Origin: Fratercula arctica | Lineage: Eukaryota; Chordata; Aves; Charadriiformes; Alcidae | DNA length: 64,000 bases | NCBI GenBank assembly: GCA_947846985.1 | Contig: CANTUZ010000002.1 | Location: 58,236,885-58,300,884, forward strand | Direction of reading: 5' to 3' | Shown: positions 48,901 to 60,178 of the stretch, one piece after another | How positions within the stretch are numbered: the first letter of the stretch is position 1 | How the letters are laid out: each line of letters opens with the position of its first letter | Made by a program: the position numbers and the translations under genes | The notes under the pieces: model-generated | What the model was told of the DNA's origin: nothing | What the model saw: the letters and a program-made list of their open reading frames with translations, nothing else | Database searches by the model: none

Positions 48901-51900
48901 TTAAAACCATTGCCTCCATCCTTTTGCTACATGCCCTTGCAAACAGCCCCTCCCCAGCTTTCCTGTAGGCCCCCCTTCAGGTACTGGAAGGCTGCTATAA
49001 GGTCTCCCCAGAGCCTTCTCTTCTCCAGGCTGAACAACCCCAGCTCTCTCAGCCTGTCTTCATAGGAGAGGTGCTCCAGCCCTTGGATCATCTTCATGGC
49101 CCTCCTCTGGACCCACTCCAACAGGTCCATGTCCTTCTTGTCCTTCACCTCAGCCAGGAAAGCTTTACCAGAGATCCATCTACCAGGTCCCTCAAGCAAA
49201 CTCCACCTCTGCACTTTTCTGAGTGGCACAGAAACCTTCATGCTCCTAATCAGAAGTACACTTGAATACAGATCACCTTACCATGAAGAACACCCTGGAA
49301 CTGATCAGCCCCGACTCAGGCACTGACCTGTGGGGTAGGGAGGCTCTGGGGGAAGCTTTGTTTCAGGGCTCTGATTTCACGCTGCACCCCTGTGGCAGAA
49401 GGCAAAGCAGATGGGCACCAGCAATAAATGCCTTCAGCCTTGAGCTGTGCAAGGCAAGCCCAGTCCAGCACGTCTGTTCTTGGGAGGTAAATCCAAGGAG
49501 AGCAGAGATCTTTACAAACCTCCTTCTCACCTGGTGCTTCTGAGAAGATCTGAGAACAAGTTAGTTCTTTGCACAAGCTGATGAAGTTCCCAACATCTAC
49601 CACCAAGAGCAAAAAAGTAACCTACAGGTATGTGTCCTGACTCTCTGGCCAAGAGCAATGATATGAAAACAGACATTTTTGCCTCAGGGTTAGTGAAAGG
49701 GCCTAGGATTAGAGACTCCTAGCTTTCACTTCAGCATTCTCCCTCTACATCCCGGATGAGTTATTTAACGCCACCGTGCTCTTATTCTTCCATTAGACTT
49801 TTGTAAATAAATCCAGCAATACATGTTTGCTCATAAAGGTGTACAGAAATGATGATCAGTGACCTTAACATCTCAGATGCTATTTTGGACACCCCTTTTT
49901 TGTCATCAAACAACCACTCAACAAGCCATCCCCTGAATTCTTTGCTGAAAATACAAAAAAAATTCTCCTCATTTGGCGTGGGAGGGATGGGGAAAAGATG
50001 GACTCCAATATGCCATCTTCTGCAGTGGATGACTCAACTCTGCATGACTCACAATATTTAATGTACAGTGAAAAGACAATAATCTAATGCTGCATAAACA
50101 ATGGCTTTGTGATAATTCTTAAAAGCAGCAATTATATGTAAAGGAAAAGTTAGTTACGATTTTAACACGTAGACAGAGTAGCTTTTACTTAAACCAAAAA
50201 GCACTGTGCAATTATTTCTCCTATCGGCCTTGAACCTCAGTAAATGAAGGATGGAGTCTTTAAAGAGGCTACTTTAAAGGACCGGATGTTTCTCAGAAAA
50301 TCTAACAGAGCCAGGGAAGGAAAAATGGAAGTCAGGAAGATGACGGAACGGAAAGAGGGTGGACCACCTTGTTGAAACAAGCAGGAAGTGAAGAGCCTGC
50401 TGGAACAGGTCCAGAGGAGGATCGGAGGGCTGAGCCCCTCTCCTAAGACAGGCTAGGAGAATTGGGGTTGTTCAGCCTGGAGAAGAGAAGGCTCCAGGGA
50501 GACCTCATTGCGGCCTTCTAGTACCTAAAGGGGGCCTTACAGGAAAGATGGGGAGGGACTCTTTATCAGGGAGTGAAGTGATAGGTTGAGGGGCAACGGT
50601 TGTAAACTGTGAGGGTGGAGAGACACTGGAACAGGCTGCACAGAGAAGCTGTGTCTGCCCCATCCCTGGAAGTATTCAAGGCCAGGCTGGATGGGCTTTG
50701 AGCAACCTGGTCTAGTGGGAGGTGTCCCTTGCCCATGCAGGAGGGTTGGAGCTAGATGATCTTTAAAGGTCGCTTCCAACTCTAACCATTCTATGGTTCT
50801 ATGATAAAGGCACAGTAAATCAGAGCAGCCTGAGGCCCCAGTGAGATGGTCACTGCAGAAAATGGCTCTAGTGAGGTTAAGACATGCCCCCAGGTAGCAG
50901 AGCAATAGCCACTTCCACAGCAGAGTCAGCAGCTTTAGCCTGAGCTACCAGTGGAAGTGGTGTGAGCTAATGTGAAACAGATGGAGAGAAGTCACAGCAT
51001 CTTTTGCAAATGAGGGATGTCTGAACAGTGGCAACACCAAATGCCAGCTCAGTGACTTCTGCAGTGAACATTTGTATGCAGCTTCAGGCTGCGAGGACGC
51101 ACAATCCTTCCACTTGCCTGAAGGAAAGTCATTCTGCATGAGCTGGTAAGAAAATCAACATTTACAAATATGCCTAGACTGGCAGCACCTTTAAAAACCA
51201 GAAACAGGTACAATACAAAATTTGCAGCTCTATGGCCATCTTCTATAATGAATTTTCAGGCTCTTTTTGCAGATTGTATAACATAAATAAGATACACAGA
51301 CCTGTTTTGGAAAATATCATAATCCTATTGGAGAATCTCAGAGCAGGGGGAATGGATTTAAGTGCGTGAAAGAGGAGGTATACAGAAGAGAGGAACCTCA
51401 CTCAGGACAACAAAAAGAGGAAAGTAAGGGTCATAAACACACTAAGGAACATCAGATTTTTGGGGGAGAGATAGGGGGGATAAGGAAGAGGAAGAACATC
51501 TAAAGAATAAAAGCATACTGAAGACTAATGTGTGATTAAGGATAGTCTTACAAAAGCTTGAGAGTGAAAAAAAAAAAGTCACCGGAGAAAAGAGGAAGGG
51601 CATGGAGGGCAGGAGGACAGAAGGCACCAGTGGTGCACTCATGCTAAAAGAGCAAAAAATTGAAGAGTGATGGATGGTGAGTTAGCGAATACTTAGCTGG
51701 ACTAACTGCGGGGCACCAGAAGAAATAAGTATGAGGATGAGGGAAGGCACCTCACTGTCTGTTGATAGGAAACTTCAGCGCCTGGAACACTAGTGCTCTG
51801 AACTCCAGGGTGAATTGTGAGGATACCCAAGTCACAGTTTTCTTCTGCTACCAGGGCCTGAGCTAGCATCTCTGCACAGTTCTGTGCTGCAGAGTCTTAA

Positions 51901-54900
51901 CTCCAAATTGTGAGACCCTGACCCAGCACAACACTGCACAAGCGTGAAAGCCAAAGATAAGATCTTCTGATGCAAAATAAGGTATGGTGTTTCACCCCAG
52001 CCTACAGAAGGTGCTCTTACCTGCATGAGCATGTAATAGATCCCAGCCACTCCATGGGCCGCTCCAACGTATTGCTTCCTGTGCCACTGGTACAACAGAG
52101 GACAACGGTCTGTCTTCCGCTCCTCCTTTGAAAAGTTTTTCCCCGATTCAATAATAGCATCTATTACCTAAGAAAGATAACGCACCAATTCATTTGGACT
52201 TGAGTGTTGAGGTAGAAATGGAATTTCTCCTAAATGATGGAATCCCTTATATTTCTAAAAGTAGAAATTTAATACATAAATATTTCTAATGACTTTTTTC
52301 CAGGCCGGTCTTCTCTGGTTCTGGTATCTGCAAAACAGTCACGCATCTTCCCCACACTGAATTCTCCTTCTTTTCACTTAATCACTTCCACGCTTCTGTC
52401 TTAAGGTTTTTGGTAACAATTTCTCATCCTCAAATGCTCCAAAACTAGTTACGTATTAGATCCACTTCCATGGCCTGTCTCAGTCCCAGCTGGGCAGCAG
52501 GGAAAGAGGGAAGAGATTGGAGGGACGGATGAGATTGAGTTCCCAGTTCCAGGTCCCTCTCCTCTCCAGCATCCCTCTCCTAATCCCTTGAATTCCGTGA
52601 AGGATTGATTGCAGTTCAACCTCACTGATGTTATGGCATTGGAGAGAGAAAAGTACCTTACCTCTTTGATAACAGACTGTGGGACAGTGTCTGGACCCAT
52701 TTCAGTATTCAGGTACAGCAAGGCATATAGGTAACCTGCTCTGCCATAAAGCAGCTCATCTGGAAGTTCAGCATCTGTGCTTATGACTGTCCTTTGGAGC
52801 TGCAACAACCTGTATCAGACAAGGAAGGTGGGGAGAGAGAGACCATAGTGGACTACATAGTGCACAAGCCATCAATCAAACCAGAAGCCAAAGCCCCACC
52901 GCTTCCCTTCAAGTCATCCCCAGTTCAGCTGCCTGCCAGATTTACACACGGGAGCTCTGCGTGCCTGCCATCCCTGACAGGCAACTCAGAGCCAGAGCCA
53001 GGTGAGTATTAGTGCAACTATCAGGTTTTTGCGCAGACAGAAACAGATATATGGGTGCAGAGTGTGGGTTGGATGAGGCTGGAGGACTACTCCAACAAAT
53101 AGGGAGCACCACACAGATCCTGTGGGAATCCCATCTAAGCAAGAACCCTTAATTGGAGATGTACAAGAGGAAAATAACAAACAAAAATACCCAACACCAC
53201 CATTCAGCACTCCCCCTCCCTAGACAACACGCCGTCTCAAATGTTTAGCAGCTCAATTTTGAAAAGGCCACTGCTATTACGCACAATGTTTTGCTTGCAT
53301 TTAGCGACCAAAAAAAACCAACCTTGGTCTGGCCATCACAACTCTCATTTGCTCCAAAGAGACTCCCTACTATTACTCCACCAGTCTGCATTAGAATTGC
53401 AGTGGAGCAGAGATCTGGTTTCCTGCCCACTCCCTCCCTTTCTCTTCCTACCTTTTGTGATTAAATTGGCAATTAGATGAAACCATGGAGATGATTACAT
53501 TTTAAATTGGAGGAGGAGGCAAGACAATCTGGATTGAGACTAAATTCAATTCCCAGATGCCCCCAACAGCTATTACTCAGCAGAAATGTTAGCACTACCA
53601 TCATGCTGGAGCAAAAACACTGACTCCAATGGCTTGTTTATGCCGTTACTGCTTAATGCTAGGGAAAAGCCACTCACCAAAAAAAAAAAAAAAAAAAATT
53701 TCTGTTAAACTGTCTACTGTTAAGTTTTATTATTCAAGTCACAGAACTGGACAGCTACAAGGTAAAAAGTTAAAAGTGCAATCATAGATTACATTTTGAC
53801 ATCTATAATGTACCACTCAGCTGGTGTCATGAATATATTTGTAAACAAAAAAGGAAGAAAAGGAACAGATAATCAAACTAACCTCCTCGTCAGTCCTCCT
53901 CCTAGAAATGACTGTCCAAGCAGAGGCGAGACTAAAAGATATATTGCTAATCTCATTTTACTATATTCATGCTTCATGCCTTACAACAACACTGCTCTCC
54001 TATCTGCATCCAAAATGATACGCCCAAGTTTACTGCCAGTTCTAAAAGCAAAAAAACCCAAACCTACCACCCATTTCAAAACTGGAATATTCATTCAGGA
54101 ACAGCAGCAGAGATTAATCGCACCAGGATTCCAGATTAGAAAGAGATCAATCACATTTCCAGATATAACCAGAATGGAGGTGAGGACCCAAGACCAGTCT
54201 GCAAATTCTGGCAGTCCAAGGTATGCTGCTGGACTGCTAGCAGGTGGATTGCTGATGCCAAACGCAAACCCCACAGGGCTCCAGCGCTTCCAGCCCTCGC
54301 CAGGACAGCAATCAGCTCCACACCAGCAAAGAGACAGTCAGTTCTCCAAGGAAGCTCTACATCTAAATGGGATTTCTCAAGACATTTGTTACATTTAGAT
54401 TACTTTGAAAGGGACTGGAATTTTTTCAGGCTATCCTTCATACGCTCTGACCTAATTAAAGCCCTTGCCTTTGATGGCTCAGCAAATACCTCCTCTTTGT
54501 TTTATTACAGCTTTGTTACATACCAATTTGATGTACCATGTTTCTGTCTGGATGTTTCCAGATCCCTGCAGTGTACATGTTTTGTAATGAATCTACAATT
54601 AAGACCCACTCTTTACAGAAAGCATCACATACTGCACAAGCACTACATATGGCCGATGACAAGTGTGCGGCTTTTGTTAAATGTCACTTCAATGTGACAA
54701 AATCACAACGTGTATGCACTACAGATATGCCCAGGACATCCTGTTCTTACAGTGATAAAGGACTCAAGATAAGCCGCTAAAGATGACTCAAGTGTAAACC
54801 AGCTTTAAGAAAGATAAAGCCTATTTTGTATTCTACTGAAAATCAGGGAAGAAAGTGTCTCCGTTTTTTAATCCTGTCCTCCAAAACTCCACTTGCTAAT

Positions 54901-57900
54901 GTTACTGAACCAATGCTCTCTACAAATGAAGGGCATGGCTTTTTCCACCATCAACCACTTACTTGGCAACACATTCTTTAGATTCACTGTCGTTTTTCAG
55001 CTTGTGATAAACCACTGCACCCACTGCCAGTGGCCCAGCATCACCACAGAGGAAAGTAACTCTTCTGCCATTCAGATTGCGAAGGATTCTCTTCACATAG
55101 TCAAGAGATCGCTGCAAATGGCTCTGGTTTTTCGTGACGCGGTACAGTTGCAGATATAAGAGGGCAATACCTGGAGCATGAAAGAGAGATATGTTCATTT
55201 AGTTGTCCTTCAAAGTATATCATATTCCCCTCTTTAGTGCCTCTGAACCAGTAACTCAAATGCAAACAGGTATTTGGGCAATTAAAACATGTCAGTCAAG
55301 GGTCCTAGCTCATGCAATGGGATCAAATCGGGCCATCTATTTTGACTACATTTCAATTTGGATTGCGACAAAAGTAAAAAAAAAAATATCAGACTGAAGG
55401 CCAATGGCAGACTCACAATTTGCAGAGAATAAAGACAATTCATGACACAGGCACCAATGCTTGGTGAAGAACTCACTGAAGACCCAAAAACTTGGTCTAA
55501 CAAGCATGCATGTGACCAAGTACACTGACTGTACAATACTCATCTATTACATGCAAGAAGTGACTTATTTTCCATTTGATTTGTAAAAGGATTTTTTGAG
55601 GAGTTTTTGGATTCAACTTGCCAAGTCCTTTATAACCCTTAAATGTATTTCACAACAAGATTATGAGCTTTTACAAATTAAGCTGGTTTGTAAAAGCCAG
55701 AAAGCAAACAAGTCCTCAGAGAACGCTGGAAAGGTAATATCAAGCTTCACTCCATTAAACTCATTACATAATTTTACATTAAAACAAAACAAACCCGAAC
55801 CTTAAAAATTGCAACAATGTAGACTGAAGAAAGTGAAACAAATCCATCTGGGTGGATGTTTATTAATTAGCCAATTTCAAGCACAAAGGTACAGAAGCAA
55901 AACATTTACCTCCAGACCATACCTCATCTCGAACTAACTTCTGAACAGGAAGAGCACTGCTGAGCCACAACTAAAGCCGAGTCCACACAAGGCCCACTGA
56001 GCTTCACAGAGAGGTTACCTGAGGAGTACAAGAACAGCACCACAAGAGCGCTGGTACATCCTCAGATGTTCTCCGGTCTGGCATTGAAAAGGCCTTTCTA
56101 GATAAGGCCAAGAGGAGAGCTGCAGAGCTTCGTTAGCCCAATTCAGCGGCACAGAAATTTGTGGGCTATTTACTGGGATTTCTGTAACCTTTTTTATGTT
56201 GCAACAAATGTGTAGATATCTGGGCTTGATCAAAGGATGATCAGAAAAGCAGCCATGAGGCCCAGTTTATCCAATCCTTCCTTTTTCAACACCCTTAAAA
56301 TGGCTCCTCAAGGATGTCTGGCACATACAAAGAATACTTGTATAAGCAAGACGGACTCTAACATGAGTCCTATGATTGTTACATGCAAACAGTACGTGTG
56401 CCAAGATTTTAAAGAAGTTTCACAAAGCACAAGCTCAGGACTGCACTGTCAAAAAGATGTGTCTAGACTGGGTACATAACAAGTAGGGCACTTGTTTTCA
56501 GCATTGCTTTTACCTTCTGATTTGCACACTAGCAAAATGGTGCATGGAGCAAGTTTGGGGAGAAAGTATTTGCACCAAGTATTTTAAAAGCCAGGTCATT
56601 TAAATATTTTTATTCAGAGTCATTTCCACAGGAGCCTTGAAAGAAGTTTATAACTTGGAACAGACGTAGCTGGCGATCCTGCTACAGGATGGAAAAACCC
56701 CACTCTCCTTAGACTGAGTCACTTGTTCATCTATCTTCTTGTTTCAGCTAATCATGGCTGTGTTACTTTTAGCTTATGACTCATTTTCAGCATGCTCTGA
56801 TTTATCAGCCGTAACTTCAGTTGTCAGTCACAGTGTCAGAACACAGCTCCCCGGGAGCCGTTTGGTAACGTCAGCGCGAGAAAGCCCACCACTGGAGATC
56901 TTCTGCACTCACTTAGCAGCCACTCACTTTCAGACCTTGAAACACATCTACCGTTTAAGTCTGAGTTGTCTAAAACTTCCCCACCCATCCACCCACAGCA
57001 CCATCTGTACAGAAACATCAAGAAGAAAGCAATGAAGTTTTACCCTTTCATTGCCAGAATTAAGCCTGAGCACAGGCAAAGCCTGGAGAGTTTTTCCAAG
57101 CTGTTCCCCCTCACGACACAAAGATAAAAGAACAGATGTCCTCAGGGCACATTTCAAACATGCTGTGCTAAAAGCATAAGTATGCCCGAAGCGTGAGCTA
57201 GACAGAGCAGGAATAGAATATGCCATTGTAATAGCAAAGTGGCACTTAAGAGGCCTAGACAGAAAAGCATGTTGGCAGCTTGAAGAGCAGTGGCCGCATT
57301 AGGCTTGACAACTGCAGGCTCTGCCTAAAGGATCAGAAGGGCTCATTCACATTTGGACAGCATCAGTGATGCAACACTAAAGGAACAATGGTGCCTAGCA
57401 ATAACTGGCGCTCCCACAGGCCTTTTTATCTTCAGGAACTTCACAATCTTGCAACCCCACCTCCATACTCCCCCCTCCTCACACATTCATTTTACCATTT
57501 TTGTACAGACAGAACAAGCACAGCCAAACTATCCATATTCCAGATTTTAAGGCTCCAAGCTCCAGGACACAGAACACACACACCCCCACCCCACCCCCCA
57601 TGATTAGAAGATGTTGTTACCACTAGACAACTGCTAACTAATAGTCAGTTGAACAAAAAAAGGTGAAAATAACTCATTTTAAGAAAACCTTAAAGAAACA
57701 AGAGGTAAGCAGAAAGAAAGAGCAGCCTTAGAAAATCCATTCCTTTTGCAAGACAAAGATCTCCATATACAAAAGCCAATTATCTCTCTGTAACTTTGTC
57801 TGCTGAAGTCAATGGAAGTCATTCCAGACAGTAATGACCAAGGGTCCAGGGTTAAAAGAAACCAACTCACACAAATCTGTGTATCAGAGAATTTCTGACG

Positions 57901-58108
57901 CTCCTGTGAGAATATCAGAACCTCCTCCTGTGAATAAACCCAATTACATCATTTAACAAACATACTTCATTCAAATTCTAGCTTTCTCACCAGTCCAGCC
58001 AGTATAGGCAGAGCAGTCATGTGGATCTGCTGTCTTCAGCCCTTCCTCCATTTGTTGCAGAAGGTCCTTGATTTTTGCCTGGATCCGTTTTGAGAACCGA
58101 GCACTGAC
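39792..58108 (-). CDS. LANCL2: LANCL2, LanC-like protein 2 (coding exons 2-9; 5' partial)
   Basis: Eight exons join in phase on the minus strand: 58108-57991, 55170-54963, 52809-52662, 52167-52021, 47562-47380, 45252-45076, 41743-41671, 39907-39792. They give 389 residues plus stop; human LANCL2 is 450, so about 60 N-terminal residues are missing. Key motifs: [20 protein letters not shown], the [18 protein letters not shown] repeat, [62 protein letters not shown] and [11 protein letters not shown]. These are the Gly-rich repeats of the LanC toroid. The Cys of WCHG and the Cys-His of ICHGTAG are the zinc ligands known from LANCL1. Family knowledge: cytosolic and plasma-membrane protein that binds glutathione, adds it to dehydroamino acids in damaged proteins, and is reported to bind abscisic acid. 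The N-terminal myristoylation region is not visible. No frameshift or internal stop. Confidence 0.97.
39908..41670 (-). other. LANCL2 intron 8 (1.8 kb)
   Basis: Lies between exons 8 and 9. It is AT-rich with A runs. Nothing else is recognised. Confidence 0.9.
41671..41743 (-). CDS. LANCL2: LANCL2 coding exon 8 (73 bp)
   Basis: The acceptor is TTTTCCCCAG before 41743 and the donor is TTTGAAG|GTAAAG after 41671. It encodes [20 protein letters not shown], then SLFE plus one base of a Gly codon. It is too short to show as an open reading frame and was placed by matching the C-terminal region of LANCL2 between exons 7 and 9. Human has CLDYGAHG, so one conservative D to E change is present. Confidence 0.95.
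43143..43159. repeat. A17 homopolymer run
   Basis: Seventeen consecutive A with no recognisable retroelement beside it. Confidence 0.85.
44398..44440. repeat. A-rich low-complexity tract
   Basis: Poly(A) passing into AACAAACAAACC and ACCAAACC units. Confidence 0.8.
45076..45252 (-). CDS. LANCL2: LANCL2 coding exon 7 (zinc-ligand Cys-His)
   Basis: The acceptor is ATTCCACAG before 45252 and the donor is GCAAG|GTGAGA after 45076. The 177 bp (59 codons, phase 0) begin [20 protein letters not shown] and continue [20 protein letters not shown], ending LYRACK. The adjacent Cys and His of ICHGTAG are the remaining two protein zinc ligands known from LANCL1. Confidence 0.97.
45253..47379 (-). other. 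LANCL2 intron 6 (2.1 kb)
   Basis: Contains a weak tRNA-like stretch around 46894-46965 and a short G/GA run near 46841-46857. No CR1 and no supported gene. Confidence 0.88.
47380..47562 (-). CDS. LANCL2: LANCL2 coding exon 6 (first zinc-ligand Cys)
   Basis: The acceptor is TTTCTTTAG before 47562 and the donor is TATAAG|GTGAAT after 47380. The 183 bp (61 codons, phase 0) encode [20 protein letters not shown], then [20 protein letters not shown] and [27 protein letters not shown] carries the first zinc-ligand cysteine of LanC-like proteins. FRSGNYPSS is the conserved loop near the glutathione site. Confidence 0.97.
48663..49146 (-). mobile_element. CR1 LINE 3' part, antisense to plus strand
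   Basis: It opens with TTCATAGAATCACAGAATG and the CR1 3' UTR. The minus strand then encodes [20 protein letters not shown], then [18 protein letters not shown] and FQYLKGG. It lies in the same direction as LANCL2 transcription. It is close to consensus, so a younger copy. Confidence 0.95.
50399..50804 (+). mobile_element. CR1 LINE 3' part, sense
   Basis: It runs from GCTGGAACAGGTCCAGAGGA through GGGGTTGTTCAGCCTGGAGA to the tail CCATTCTATGGTTCTATGAT. The ORF2 end is frame-broken; the 3' UTR is complete. It lies antisense to LANCL2. Confidence 0.95.
52021..52167 (-). CDS. LANCL2: LANCL2 coding exon 5
   Basis: The acceptor is CTTTCTTAG before 52167 and the donor is ATGCAG|GTAAGA after 52021. 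The 147 bp (49 codons, phase 0 at both ends) encode [20 protein letters not shown], then [20 protein letters not shown] and [19 protein letters not shown] is a LanC repeat motif; human has AAHGMAG. Confidence 0.96.
52168..52661 (-). other. LANCL2 intron 4 (494 bp)
   Basis: The shortest LANCL2 intron here. No repeat or other feature is seen. Confidence 0.93.
52662..52809 (-). CDS. LANCL2: LANCL2 coding exon 4
   Basis: The acceptor is TCTGATACAG before 52809 and the donor is AAAGAG|GTAAGG after 52662. The 148 bp complete the Lys codon and encode [20 protein letters not shown], then [18 protein letters not shown], ending [18 protein letters not shown] is the next LanC repeat. The following intron is the shortest in the gene, 494 bp. 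Confidence 0.96.
52810..54962 (-). other. LANCL2 intron 3 (2.2 kb)
   Basis: Contains A20 (53679-53698) and a 200-codon plus-strand ORF (53796-54398) that I regard as chance. No CR1. Confidence 0.9.
53679..53698. repeat. A20 homopolymer run
   Basis: Twenty consecutive A, no retroelement recognised next to it. Confidence 0.9.
54963..55170 (-). CDS. LANCL2: LANCL2 coding exon 3
   Basis: The acceptor is CATGCTCCAG before 55170 and the donor is CCAA|GTAAGT after 54963. The 208 bp encode [12 protein letters not shown], then [17 protein letters not shown] and [20 protein letters not shown], ending ECVA plus two bases of a Lys codon. CGDAGP is one of the LanC Gly-rich repeat motifs. The exon starts and ends inside codons, both completed by its neighbours. 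Confidence 0.96.
55171..57990 (-). other. LANCL2 intron 2 (2.8 kb)
   Basis: Contains a CA/C-rich simple repeat at 57574-57600. The rest is unique sequence with no supported gene. Confidence 0.9.
57574..57600. repeat. CACACACC C/A-rich simple repeat
   Basis: ACACACACACCCCCACCCC-type sequence, 27 bases without G or T. Confidence 0.85.
57991..58108 (-). CDS. LANCL2: LANCL2 coding exon 2
   Basis: On the minus strand the acceptor is TTGTTTTCAG before 58108 and the donor is ACTG|GTGAGA after 57991. The 118 bp encode [20 protein letters not shown], then [19 protein letters not shown], plus one base of a Gly codon. The first ten residues differ from the human sequence I recall (around IIHNFIRRIQ). 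From KIKDLL onward the match is essentially complete. Confidence 0.96.
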
Positions 58109-59683
58109 CTGAAAACAAGGGACAGGAGAAAGGGAGCAAGTCAGAAAAGGAAAGAATCCGACAATGCAAACTGTCTGCTCCACTTACTCGTTTGGAAAAA
58201 AAAAACCCACAACAAAACAAAAACGAATCAATGAAAAAATAACTAGGGAATACAGCAATCAGCAGTGTCAAGGTGGTTAATTTAAAGTGTGTCCCATGTA
58301 ACGCATTCTGATTACACATTAGAGTAAGTTACTAGTATCTACATTAGACAGAAATTATCTGGGGATGCTTTAAAGTCACATGAAGAGCAGCTATGGACAC
58401 TGTGACAGTACGTAATTATATGCTGCCTCTTATCTCAGGCTTCTGATACAGTAAGCAGAGCTTCTCTGAGCTGAGTTAAAGGTAAATAGAAGCAAACAGA
58501 ATACAACCATCTGCTGCTGCTGCATGGGCCAGTACTCCATCTAGGGTCCTGATACCAAGACCATGTTATGGATGAACACAGCACAGTGAACCTACAAGCC
58601 CCATGTTATAGGTGCTTGCTCTCATCACAAGGTCCCTGCACATCCTTTGTGACACTATGGAGCAGGAAACAGCTGAAGGAAAATAAATGCTCATATATGA
58701 GACAATCAAGTCTAAGTCAAGTCATCATCTTTAAAGATGTGCTCAATCACATCATCCATCATGTATTCACATTTTCTTCTTAAATCCAAGATTTTTTTGC
58801 TGTCCCAGCTTGTGATTGCCACACTGAAGACAAGTCACATAAATGCCCTTCCTCCTGCTTCTTGCTCTTTCCTCTCCCTAAAACAGTATTAGGATTGACA
58901 TGCTTTATCATGAGAGGAGGTTGTTAAATGCAGTGACGTATTGAAGAACAACTACCTGAAAGAGAGAACTAAACACAAAGAGGACGAGTTAAAGTAGCTT
59001 GGCAGCTTCAGCTCACTCATAAAGGTAAAGAAACAAATCTTTGATTTTACATATTGCTTGCTTTTACTTTTGACCAACAAAAGTTTACACAGATGCTATA
59101 TATGAAATGTAACAGAGGACACTTTACTCTTGCCAACATTTCTCTCTCATTAAGTATACTATATGGGAAGATACATTACTGATTACTCTCTTAAGCCTAT
59201 GGAACATGGAAACAGTCAGTTAACTATAATTTATTGCCCTATTAACTTCCATGGGAAAGAGTATTCATGAAGTCCCTTCACAAGATGATTCTACATTTGA
59301 GAGGGAGCATCAGGAACGACAATCAAAAATTATTTTTTTTATTAAACAGTATCACTTATTGATCAGCTTTTCCTATTAACACATTTATTAACAACTATTT
59401 TATAAATTTAAATAGAGCTTAAGGGCTTCGTTTACTTACACCACAATTTATCTACTACAGAGCTAGAGAAGAAGAAACAAAAAACCTCTTCCCTTCCTGG
59501 GCTACAGGAAAAGCTTTTTCATTATCAGATAATTGCATCACCCTGACAAAATAAGTGATGTACATAAACCTTGTGCCACCGAAAAATATTTCCTGAATGT
59601 GTTTTCCATCATTTACAGAAAGCACACATCACTGGCCACCCACATCTTCGTTATCCAGGAACAGTCAGATGAGAAACTTTCTA

Positions 59684-59941
59684 GGAACAGGAGTAACGGT
59701 CTTAAACGGAAAGAGAGTAGATTTAGGTGAGATATTAGGAAGAAATTCTTTACTGTGAGGGTGGCGAGGCACTGGAACATGTTGCCCAGAGAAGCTGTGT
59801 CTGCCGCATCCCTAGAAGTGTTCAAGGGCAGGCTGGATGGAGCTTTGAGTAATCTGGTCTAGTGGAAGGTGTCCCTGCCCATGGCAGGAGAGTTGGAACT
59901 GAATGGTCCCTTACAACCCAAACCATTCTATGATTCTGTGA
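59684..59941 (+). mobile_element. CR1 3' UTR fragment, sense
   Basis: It runs from GGAACAGGAGTAACGGTCTT through GATATTAGGAAGAAATTCTT and GGCACTGGAACATGTTGCCC to the tail CCATTCTATGATTCTGTGAA. It is 5'-truncated, keeping the ORF2 end and 3' UTR only. Confidence 0.95.
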
Positions 59942-60162
59942 ACATGGAATCCAACAGAGCTTCCCCACCTCGCAAACCAAGAGCCACAACACAGTGGTCA
60001 TCAGAAAAATCGCATTATGCAATTTGGCTACTTGTCAGCTTACACTGAGAATAAGTTTTTTGAACACTTCTTGATCTCCTTCCACCTCTTTCTTCCCAAA
60101 TAACAGCTGGAACAAATCAGATCAGTGAAGGCTTAGTTTGATGTTAAACACATCTACATTTA

Positions 60163-60178
60163 TTTTTTTTTTTTTTTT
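60163..60178. repeat. T16 homopolymer run
   Basis: Sixteen consecutive T. Confidence 0.85.

Larger units (their letters stand above)
47563..52020 (-). other. LANCL2 intron 5 (4.5 kb)
   Basis: Contains two CR1 copies in opposite orientation (48663-49146 minus, 50399-50804 plus). The rest is unique and shows no gene. Confidence 0.9.

Noticed and set aside
53796..54398. 200-codon plus-strand ORF, the longest in the window, antisense within LANCL2 intron 3
   Set aside because: One ORF of this length is roughly expected by chance in 64 kb on six frames. The translation shows no domain, low-complexity bias or splice context I recognise.
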